From: Caldalkalibacillus thermarum
GTDB lineage: Bacteria; Bacillota; Bacilli; Caldalkalibacillales; Caldalkalibacillaceae
Direction of reading: 5' to 3'
Length of the DNA stretch: 40,540 nt
Assembly (NCBI RefSeq): GCF_014644735.1
Contig: NZ_BMKZ01000031.1
Span: 312-40,851 of the forward strand
Below, one piece after another: positions 33,704-40,540 of the stretch (position 1 is its first letter; each line of letters begins with the position of its first letter). A model generated the notes under the pieces. It was not told where the DNA came from and made no database searches. It saw only the letters and a list, made by a program, of their open reading frames with translations. A program made the position numbers and the translations under genes.

Positions 33704-36700
33704 GAGGCATACTGAAAGGCAAGTGGCTGGTGCTGTTAATCTGGCTGGCCGCCTTGGGTATCCTGTGGTTCGCCAGCCCTGACATGGGTGAGCTGGTCCG
33801 TGAGAAGGGGCAGATTACCGTTCCTGACGGGTATTCCTCTGCGGTGGCTCAGGACATTTTAAATGAAGTACTGGAGCAGGAGGGCAAAGGAGGCCAAAAG
33901 TCTGCCGTCTTGGTCTTTCACCGGGAGAGCGGGCTCGCGGCAAGTGACAGGCAGGAAATAGAAGAGACCCTCCAACGGCTTAAAGAGGAGCAAGGAAGAC
34001 TGGGCCTGGCAGAGATCATCTCCCCCTTTGAAGACTCAGACCTGGAGGAACGACTGATTTCTGCAGATGGAACCACCATTTTGATCCCTGTCGCTTTTGA
34101 AGAGCAGGGAAAGAGTGTCAGGGAAATCAGAGCAACGTTCAATCAGGCCTTAGAACAAGTCAGCGTTGAGCATTATTTGACCGGGGGCTGGCTGATTGAC
34201 GAAGATATGATTGTCAGCGCACAGGAAGGGCTGAAAAAGACGGAAGGCATTACGGTGGTCTTTATCCTTGTGGTCATGCTGATTGTTTTCCGTTCCCTGG
34301 TAGCTCCCCTGGTGCCCCTGGTCACTGTGGGGATCACTTATTTGGTTTCCCAGTCCATTGTTGCTTTTCTCGTTGACCTGCTTCATTTTCCCTTGTCCAA
34401 TTTTACACAAATTTTTCTGGTGGCCGTGTTGTTTGGCATCGGCACCGATTACTGCATCTTGCTGCTCAGCCGCTTTAAAGAAGAGCTGATCCGCCAGGAT
34501 AACCGTAGCGAAGCGGTGGTGACCACCTACCGTACGGCAGGAAAAACGGTTTTGTACAGCGGTCTAGCGGTGATGATCGGCTTTGCTACAGTCGGTTTAT
34601 CCACTTTCCAACTGTATCAATCGGCGGCAGCTGTGGCCGTCGGAGTGGCCATCCTGTTGTTGGCCTTAGGCACCCTTGTTCCAGTGTTTATGGCCCTCAT
34701 GGGTCCCAGGCTGTTTTGGCCGGTCAGAGGCCAATTGGAACACCGTCCCAGTAAGCTGTGGGATGCCGCCGGCCGCTTTGCTCTGGCCCGGCCGCTCATC
34801 GCCCTGGCCGTTGTTGCTCTGATTACCGCGCCTGTTCTGCTCACGTATGACGGACAGATCTCCTTCGACCTGACAGAAGAGATCGGAGATGGCTATCCTT
34901 CTGTCAAAGGCTTTCACATCATCAGCGAACGTTTCGGACCCGGTGAAGCCATGCCTGTCCAGGTGGTGCTGCGGCACCATGCACCGCTGGACGGACCGGA
35001 CCATCTGGTGCTGCTTGAAAAAATCAGCCGGGAGCTGGCCAAAGTGGATGGTGTAGAGCAGGTGCGTTCTGTCACCAGACCATTAGGGGAACCAGTCGAG
35101 GGATTCCTGGTCGCTCAACAAGCGGCCACACTGCAGGAAGGTTTGGAACAGGGGCGGAACGGGATTGAAGAAATCAGCTCTGGCCTGGGTGAAGCCAACG
35201 CACAGCTGGCTGCTGCCAAGCCCGAACTACAGGAAGCCACAAGGGGCATTCAAGAACTGGTCAGCGGTACGGAGGAGATTCAGGCCGGTCTGAATCAGCT
35301 GCACAACGGGCTGGCCCAGCTGGCACAGGGTGCAGACAGCGGCGCCAGTGGCGCAGAAGAGATCAGGCAAGGACTGGTGGAGATGAAAGCCAACGCCCGC
35401 CAGCTGCAGGCAGGGGCTGAACAACTGCTGCAAGGCTACCAAACAGCAGAGGAAAGCCTGGCTTCTGTCGCTGAACAGTATCGCCAGTTCCAGGCAGGAT
35501 TGGCCCGTCTGGTGGAGCAACTGGCTCAGGTCCATCAGTCTTTGCAACGCGTGGAGGAAAGGCACCCCCAATTGCAGCAGGATGAAGAGTACCAGCAAAC
35601 GAAGCAGGCCACAGCTGTCTTGCTCCAGCAAGGGCAGCAGCTGGCCGCCGGGTTGGAGCAGTTGAATGCGGCCTTGGCCCAGATCAAAACAGGTTTGGCC
35701 GAGGCCAATGCCGCCCTGTCCGGCGTGGCTGGCGGCCAGCAAGCTTTACTGGCCGGTTTGGATCAACTGATCACCGCCCTTGAAGAGTTGGAAGATGGTT
35801 TGAACGAGTTAGCGGATGGCCAGCAGCAGATCACCGGTCAGCTGCCCTCTTTGTCTGGCGGACTGGACCGGGTGAATAAAGGACAGCAGGAACTGCTGTT
35901 GGGCTTTGAACAACTGGGGGGACAAGTGGATGCCTTGATCAGCGGTTTGGATCAAAGCACAGCTGGCTTGCATCAAGTGGCGGACGGCTTGGCCCAGGCA
36001 GAACATTATCTGGCTGAACTCTCTGCTGTCGTTGACGAGGAAATGGCCGGCTGGCATGTGCCTCAGGAGGTGTTGGACAGCGCTGAGTTTCAGCAAGCGC
36101 TGGAGGCTTATCTCTCTGCCGATCAGAGGATAGCCACCTTTGATGTGATCCTGGCCGACAATCCCTACGCTATACAAGCGTTGGCCATGATCCCACAACT
36201 CGAGGAAGCTGTTCAACGGGCGGTCAAAGATACAGAACTGGAAGGGGCTCAACTGGCTGTGGGCGGTGTGACCAGCACCTATGCTGATTTGTACCACATT
36301 TCCAGTGAAGACTATGCGCGCACAGTGGTGCTGATGCTGTTGGGCATTGCCCTTATCCTGGTCGTTGTGCTTCGTTCCCTGGTGATGCCCATCTATTTGA
36401 TTGCTTCCCTTGTGTTAACCTATTATACGTCCATGGCGGTCACAGAACTGATTTTTGTCAACGCATTGGGGTATTCGGGCATTAATTGGGCGGTCTCTTT
36501 CTTTGCTTTTGTGATGCTGATCTCCCTGGGGATCGACTACAGCATTTTCTTGATGAACCGCTTTAACGAATATCGGCACCTGTCGGTCAAGGAAGGCATA
36601 TTGCTGGCCATGGGCAATATGGGCACCGTGATTATCTCTGCTGCTGTCATTCTAGGTGGGACGTTTGCGGCCATGTACCCATCAGGGGTCCTCTCCCTGA

Positions 36701-36846
36701 TGCAAATTGCCACTATCGTCCTGACGGGGCTGTTCCTTTATGCTCTGGTGGTGCTGCCCCTCTTTGTACCAGTCATGGTCAGGATGTTTGGCCAGGCCAA
36801 CTTTTGGCCGTTTAAGGATACACCTTCCGCCAGTGAAGAGCAGTAG
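33700..36846 (+). CDS. MMPL/RND-family membrane transporter with long helical insert
   Basis: A 1048-residue protein with two six-helix halves of the RND-type MMPL superfamily. Residues 170-340 include GIGTDYCILLLSRFKEEL; residues 880-1035 include LGIDYSIFLMNRFNEY and the helices around it. Helix 1 is residues 8-25. Between residues about 470 and 800 lies a very long Gln/Leu/Ala/Gly-rich region with recurring units such as GLEQLNAALAQIKTGLAEAN and GLDQLITALEELEDGLNEL, like the coiled YhgE-type regions of Gram-positive pumps that span toward the cell wall. Overlap with marR and the operator suggest inducible efflux of a lipid or amphiphile. Complete. Related proteins include B. subtilis YdfJ-type. 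Confidence 0.92.
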   Translation: MRGILKGKWLVLLIWLAALGILWFASPDMGELVREKGQITVPDGYSSAVAQDILNEVLEQEGKGGQKSAVLVFHRESGLAASDRQEIEETLQRLKEEQGRLGLAEIISPFEDSDLEERLISADGTTILIPVAFEEQGKSVREIRATFNQALEQVSVEHYLTGGWLIDEDMIVSAQEGLKKTEGITVVFILVVMLIVFRSLVAPLVPLVTVGITYLVSQSIVAFLVDLLHFPLSNFTQIFLVAVLFGIGTDYCILLLSRFKEELIRQDNRSEAVVTTYRTAGKTVLYSGLAVMIGFATVGLSTFQLYQSAAAVAVGVAILLLALGTLVPVFMALMGPRLFWPVRGQLEHRPSKLWDAAGRFALARPLIALAVVALITAPVLLTYDGQISFDLTEEIGDGYPSVKGFHIISERFGPGEAMPVQVVLRHHAPLDGPDHLVLLEKISRELAKVDGVEQVRSVTRPLGEPVEGFLVAQQAATLQEGLEQGRNGIEEISSGLGEANAQLAAAKPELQEATRGIQELVSGTEEIQAGLNQLHNGLAQLAQGADSGASGAEEIRQGLVEMKANARQLQAGAEQLLQGYQTAEESLASVAEQYRQFQAGLARLVEQLAQVHQSLQRVEERHPQLQQDEEYQQTKQATAVLLQQGQQLAAGLEQLNAALAQIKTGLAEANAALSGVAGGQQALLAGLDQLITALEELEDGLNELADGQQQITGQLPSLSGGLDRVNKGQQELLLGFEQLGGQVDALISGLDQSTAGLHQVADGLAQAEHYLAELSAVVDEEMAGWHVPQEVLDSAEFQQALEAYLSADQRIATFDVILADNPYAIQALAMIPQLEEAVQRAVKDTELEGAQLAVGGVTSTYADLYHISSEDYARTVVLMLLGIALILVVVLRSLVMPIYLIASLVLTYYTSMAVTELIFVNALGYSGINWAVSFFAFVMLISLGIDYSIFLMNRFNEYRHLSVKEGILLAMGNMGTVIISAAVILGGTFAAMYPSGVLSLMQIATIVLTGLFLYALVVLPLFVPVMVRMFGQANFWPFKDTPSASEEQ

Positions 36847-36851
36847 GTGCT

Positions 36852-37331
36852 TTAAGGGGTTTTGTTCTGTTCAAACTGGAAAACGGGTTTTAACTTAATC
36901 GTTAGATCTTTAATAACAAACGACCTTAATTGGCCTTCCTTGCCGAAGGCCTCTTTTGTGCGGTAATAACCATCCTCGAGTCCCAGTACTTCGACCATTT
37001 TGTAGCCGGGATCCACAAGCCAGTACTCTTGGACACCAAATTGCTGGTAAAGCTTCAACTTTTCGTTCCGGTCTTTCAATGCTGTTGCAGGTGATAGTAC
37101 TTCCACTACCAGCGTTGGGGGGCCGTAACACCCTTTGGAAGCCAGTTGATTGGGATTACAGATGACAGCCAGATCAGGCTGCAGGACATGATCGGGATGG
37201 TCATAATCTTCTTTTGCGCTCAAATACACATCAAAAGGAGCAACCGCCACATAGCAGGCTTTGTTGCCAAAATACGCCCGCAAAGCAAAATGAAGTTCGC
37301 CAACGATATACTGATGTTCCCAGGATTTCAT
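36852..37331 (-). pseudogene. Uma2-family (DUF820) nuclease-fold protein lacking its N-terminus
   Basis: 159 residues of the Uma2 PD-(D/E)XK family. Active-site positions are present: D53 in QPDLAVI, E77 in VVEVLSPAT and K91 in RNEKLKLYQQF, with YWLVDP after them. The usual first 30-40 residues (the ERWELIDG stretch and first strand with its conserved Glu) are missing. The frame starts at the ATG embedded in the fructokinase stop (TAATG), immediately before HQYIVGELHF. The join with the fructokinase end looks like a deletion scar that by chance left an overlapping start. Genome-wide these proteins are multicopy in some bacteria and their role is unknown. Confidence 0.75.
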
Positions 37332-38302
37332 TATACCACTTTCATGACCTCATCATAGCTCGGCAAGGCAGCCATGGCGCCGATTTTGGTGCACACCAGG
37401 GCCCCCACCCTATTGGCAAAAGCGACGATCTCCTTCATTTGTCCCATATCGCCTAAGGCCTGTAGGGGATCATCCAGGCGGGCCAACTGAAACAATACGG
37501 CTCCCACAAAGGCATCACCAGCGCCTGTGGCATCCACCGCTTTAACCGGGATGCTTTCGACCAAGGTCTGTTGCTCCCCGGCCGAAAGGAATGTTCCTTC
37601 CTTGCCAAGGGTGACAGTTACGGCCTGGGGGCCTAACTGAAGTATCCTTTGCACACCCTGTGTTGGATCGTTTGTTCCGCTTATAACCTCCAGTTCCTCG
37701 GCACTGACTTTGACGAAATCAGCCTGGCTTAGCGCTTGGCGGGTTAACCGGACAAACTCCTTTGTTCTGCCTTTCCACAGGTCCCCGCGGTAGTTGGGAT
37801 CAAAGGAAACCAGCTGTCCGTTATCCTTGGCTTCTTCCATGAGGCGCAAGTAGGTGTCCCGGAATGGCTTGTCCAGCAAGGCGGTCGCTGATCCGAAGTG
37901 AATCACTTTAGCTTGGCGGATTTTTTTCAGGTCTAACTCATCATAGTTTAAGAGGCCATCCGCTCCCCGGTTGAACACAAAGTCCCGTTCCCCCTCTTTG
38001 GTCAGGGAAACAAAGGCAAGAGTGGTGGGAGCATGTTTATCCATGACCAGCATGGAGGTATCCACCTGTTGCTCATCCAACACCTGTTTTAAAAAGCTGC
38101 CAAACGGATCATGGCCCACTTTGCCGACAAAAGCAGCCTGGCCGCCCAGTTTGGCTACGCTTGCGGCCACGTTGGCCGGCGCCCCGCCGGCCTGCTTCAC
38201 AAAGTGAGTGCCCCGGCTCAAATCCACGTCTACATCAGTGCAAAAAAAGTCAATCAAAAGCTCGCCAATGGTGACAACCAGCGAACCGGCTGAGGTTTTC
38301 AT
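37331..38302 (-). CDS. scrK: fructokinase, PfkB family
   Basis: A 323-residue sugar kinase that phosphorylates fructose released by the neighbouring GH32 enzyme. PfkB signatures are intact: [18 protein letters not shown] at residues 37-54 and DATGAGDAF at 257-265, with D263 as catalytic base. [11 protein letters not shown] is the fructokinase form of the family, common in ScrK. ATG 38302 has AAGGAG about 10 bases upstream. It lies 34 bases after the GH32 gene in the same operon. The end ([12 protein letters not shown]) looks natural, so the following Uma2 scar has not damaged it. Confidence 0.93.
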   Translation of the reverse strand: MKTSAGSLVVTIGELLIDFFCTDVDVDLSRGTHFVKQAGGAPANVAASVAKLGGQAAFVGKVGHDPFGSFLKQVLDEQQVDTSMLVMDKHAPTTLAFVSLTKEGERDFVFNRGADGLLNYDELDLKKIRQAKVIHFGSATALLDKPFRDTYLRLMEEAKDNGQLVSFDPNYRGDLWKGRTKEFVRLTRQALSQADFVKVSAEELEVISGTNDPTQGVQRILQLGPQAVTVTLGKEGTFLSAGEQQTLVESIPVKAVDATGAGDAFVGAVLFQLARLDDPLQALGDMGQMKEIVAFANRVGALVCTKIGAMAALPSYDEVMKVV

Positions 38303-38336
38303 GGTTTAGTCACTCCTTGTCTGTGTGGCAAAAACT

Positions 38337-39842
38337 TTAATTAATATTAATTATAGCATGTTTTAAGTCCCACTTTTTCAGGTTGATGATTTGAATAGGC
38401 TGATCGGCAAAAAAGCGGATGCCGGTGGCCCCTTCACTGGGATACACACGGGCTGTCATCACTGTTGTCCCGCCGTTGATAAAAATTTCTACAGACGATT
38501 TATCAATAAAACAGCGCAAGTGGAGCTGGTTATTTTCCAAGGGCACTTCTGCCTGGCGGATGCCGCCAGGACCTTGACCCGAGCGGTTGCGGTCCAGGCT
38601 CACGAGGCTGTCATCTCTGGTGTAAGTCAGGACTGTTTCTTCCCCTCTCTCTTCATTCACTCTCAGTTTCAACCCAAAGCGGGAAGCAGCCTGGGCATCG
38701 ATGACAAGCTCCAGTTCCACGTGATCGCCGCTGATCCCCTCCAAGGCAAGCTCACCTTCCACCATCACCTGGGTATAATACACTTCATTTTCCCTCAACC
38801 GTTCTAACTCGGGAACAGGTGTGGAGACGATCTGGCCGTTCTTGATCCTTAGCAAGCGGGGCAGTGTCATCGCCCCTGCCCAGCCGCAGCTTTGTGTGGG
38901 CATGGGACTCTCCCACATGTCCATCCAGGCGATGAGGATTCTTCTTCCTTTGTTGTCAATTGTTGTTTGAGGGGCATAAAAATCAAAGCCATAATCCAAG
39001 AGCTGAAAAGGGCCGTGGGAAAGTTGGCCTGTTTCATAGTTTAACGTGCCGATGACATAACCCGATTGATGCAGATTATGGTAATAGATGCCTTCCGGTT
39101 TCATGCCTTGGGGGGACATGACCAGCACATCTTGGCCGTCTAAGTGGAAGAAATCGGGACACTCCCACATGAAACCGAAATTTCCTTCCCCTTTGGCCAT
39201 GACATTGACAAATTCCCAGTTGATCAAATCAGGAGAACGGAACAACAGGGCCTGGCCTTGGTTGGTTTTGGTTTTGGAGCCGATCACAGCATAGTACTGC
39301 CCTTCATGCTCCCAGACCTTTGGATCTCTGAAATGGTGGGGGTGTATGTCTCCTTCCGGTGCAGCAGCAATCACCGGGTTCTCTGCCAGTTTGGTAAACC
39401 GCACCCCATTGTCACTCACGGCCAAAGCCTGGGTTTGCTGCAGATCCTTATCATGATCAGGGCCTGTCCACACATTACCGGTATACATAATGTACAGTTT
39501 GCCGTCTTTTTCAATGGCACTGCCGGAAAAACAGCCATTCTTGTCATAGGCTTCGCCCGGCGCCAGGGCGATGGGAAGGTGCTCCCAAAACACCAAATCC
39601 TTACTCTTCACATGTCCCCAGTACATGGGGCCCCATTCGGGGGAAAAGGGATGGTGCTGATAAAACAGATGATACTCCCCTTTGAAGAAACAAAACCCAT
39701 TGGGGTCATTCATCCAATTGGCCGGAGGGGACACATGATATACAGGACGCCAGGGGTGGCCGCTGATCTTCTTATTCATTTCCTCCACGAATTGTTGAGC
39801 TGTTTCAAGGTTATTGTCCATGTGATTGACTGTCTTTTTCAT
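38337..39842 (-). CDS. scrB: GH32 sucrose-6-phosphate hydrolase / invertase
   Basis: A 501-residue cytoplasmic glycoside hydrolase that splits beta-fructosyl bonds of sucrose (or its 6-phosphate). The five-bladed propeller shows NWMNDPNG with nucleophile D46, FRDP with D173 stabilising the transition state, and WECPD with acid/base E227. The C-terminal beta-sandwich ends with DKSSVEIFINGG, typical of the family. ATG 39842 follows GGTGGAGAG. The partner transporter remnant upstream is an ABC permease and not a PTS. Intracellular free sucrose or short fructo-oligosaccharides are therefore more likely than sucrose-6-phosphate, despite the usual name. Complete. Confidence 0.93.
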   Translation of the reverse strand: MKKTVNHMDNNLETAQQFVEEMNKKISGHPWRPVYHVSPPANWMNDPNGFCFFKGEYHLFYQHHPFSPEWGPMYWGHVKSKDLVFWEHLPIALAPGEAYDKNGCFSGSAIEKDGKLYIMYTGNVWTGPDHDKDLQQTQALAVSDNGVRFTKLAENPVIAAAPEGDIHPHHFRDPKVWEHEGQYYAVIGSKTKTNQGQALLFRSPDLINWEFVNVMAKGEGNFGFMWECPDFFHLDGQDVLVMSPQGMKPEGIYYHNLHQSGYVIGTLNYETGQLSHGPFQLLDYGFDFYAPQTTIDNKGRRILIAWMDMWESPMPTQSCGWAGAMTLPRLLRIKNGQIVSTPVPELERLRENEVYYTQVMVEGELALEGISGDHVELELVIDAQAASRFGLKLRVNEERGEETVLTYTRDDSLVSLDRNRSGQGPGGIRQAEVPLENNQLHLRCFIDKSSVEIFINGGTTVMTARVYPSEGATGIRFFADQPIQIINLKKWDLKHAIININ

Positions 39843-39893
39843 TTCTCTCCACCTTTGCTCTATTTTCTAGTTGTGCCGTGTTGTATCCAATTA

Positions 39894-40516
39894 TTTAATA
39901 GACCCTTCCAATACCCCTTTAATAATCTGTTTTTGCATCAGCAAATAGAAAATGATGACCGGAATAATGGCTAACACCAGGGCTGCCATGGCGGCGCCGT
40001 ATTCAGAGGTGTAATGGCCGAAGAAGTAGAACGTGGACAGGGGTATGGTCCGGTTGCTCTCATCAATGAGCACCAGCGAAGGCAACAGGAAGTCATTCCA
40101 AATCCATAACACATCCAGGATGGCGATGGTGATGGTGATGGGTTTTAACAGCGGAAAAACCACATACCAGAACACCTGCAGCAGGGATGCCCCATCAATG
40201 TAGGCGGCTTCTTCCAGTTCCTTGGGTATGTTTTTAATAAAACCGTGATACATAAAAGTGGCCAGACTAACCCCGAACCCTAAGTAACAAAAGATGAGGG
40301 TCCATTTGCTGTTTAACAGCCCCAGGTTTCCATATACCGAAACAAAAGGAATCATGAGGGCCTGGAACGGAATAATCATAGAAGCTACCAAGATATACAA
40401 GATAAAGTGATTCCCTGAATCCGTGACATATGGACGGGATTGGTTTAAATATTTGCCACATGATGACTTATAGACATTAAAATGATCACAAAATATTTGA
40501 TTATCACCTTAAATAC
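39894..40516 (-). pseudogene. sugar ABC permease (MalG/LacG type), 5' part missing or cut off
   Basis: The readable C-terminal 170-180 residues are a sugar permease of the second type: NHFILYILVASMIIPFQALMIP, EAA loop ELEEAAYIDGASLLQVFWYVVFPLL and end KQIIKGVLEGSIK. In-frame family sequence begins around 40430, upstream of the ATG at 40400. The frame then stays open through unrelated text to a TAG at 40517-40519, still inside the window. A normal protein needs about 100 more N-terminal residues with the first two helices, so the gene is 5' truncated here. It belonged to the ABC importer feeding the GH32 and fructokinase genes. Confidence 0.75.
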
Positions 40517-40540
40517 CTATATATTCCAGGCCATCCCCCG

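Noticed and set aside
35160-36060. Possible tandem DNA repeat array
   Set aside because: The periodicity is at protein level (helical Gln/Leu/Ala units) and nucleotide units are too divergent to call a DNA repeat.
35227-36297. Long antisense ORFs opposite the MMPL helical repeat
   Set aside because: They mirror the repetitive Leu/Gln codons of the sense strand (Gln-rich becomes Leu/Cys-rich) and have no start signals.
39144-39974. 276-residue plus-strand ORF opposite the GH32 gene
   Set aside because: The opposite strand has full GH32 catalytic motifs in the correct order; this frame is His/Phe/Gly-rich noise.
1-40540. CRISPR arrays, tRNA or rRNA genes, prophage or toxin-antitoxin modules
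   Set aside because: No regularly spaced repeats, no cloverleaf-like or rRNA sequence, and no phage structural genes or paired small toxin/antitoxin ORFs were recognised on either strand.

Overview
The window looks like chromosomal DNA from a Gram-positive Bacillaceae-type Firmicute. Evidence: strong purine-rich ribosome binding sites, frequent GTG/TTG starts, lipoprotein sugar-binding proteins with MalFG/MalK-type ABC systems, a CcpA-type cre box, an iolD-type inositol gene and BmrC/BmrD-like exporters. A thermophilic, alkaliphilic Caldalkalibacillus-like host is my guess from general resemblance only. No tRNA, rRNA or CRISPR array was seen.

Layout. 1-670: end of an unidentified gene, a small AT-rich membrane protein and intergenic hairpins, one resembling a group II intron 3' end. 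670-4050 (minus): a wrecked sugar-uptake operon (binding protein, two permeases, oxidoreductase) behind a cre box. 4268-5713: the C-terminal half of a GH95 fucosidase and fragments of a next gene and a transposase. 5799-8644: an AT-rich orphan membrane protein, an intact GntP permease, an unidentified gene tail and a broken aldo/keto reductase. 8783-13837: a same-strand efflux block (MATE transporter plus both halves of a heterodimeric ABC exporter). 13918-14557: a decayed group II intron. 14696-17649: an M20 amidohydrolase convergent with an AbgT-family transporter, with a hairpin between. 17814-19717: an alanyl-tRNA editing protein overlapping an MFS transporter by one base. 20084-21442: an unrecognised 452-residue protein behind a strong promoter. 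21530-23582: an iolD head fused to scraps of mmsA/iolA, then a LacI-family regulator lacking part of its effector domain. 23702-28290: a complete sugar ABC importer. 28295-31608: TM2-domain protein, small membrane protein, second MATE transporter, broken glycolate/lactate oxidase. 31635-33000: SEC-C/TPR protein and an orphan fragment. 33112-36846: MarR regulator plus MMPL-family transporter with a palindrome over the promoter. 36852-40540 (minus): sucrose/fructan module (truncated sugar permease, GH32 hydrolase, fructokinase) and a headless Uma2 nuclease.

The main theme is decay by internal deletion. About fourteen loci lack internal or terminal blocks, some of them in frame, while neighbouring genes are intact. 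Most damaged genes belong to carbohydrate catabolism. At one junction the same five bases fit the codons expected on both sides, as in deletion between short repeats. A collapsed or faulty assembly must be excluded first. The intact genes describe a cell specialised in efflux, peptide or amide scavenging, one sugar ABC importer and sucrose hydrolysis.
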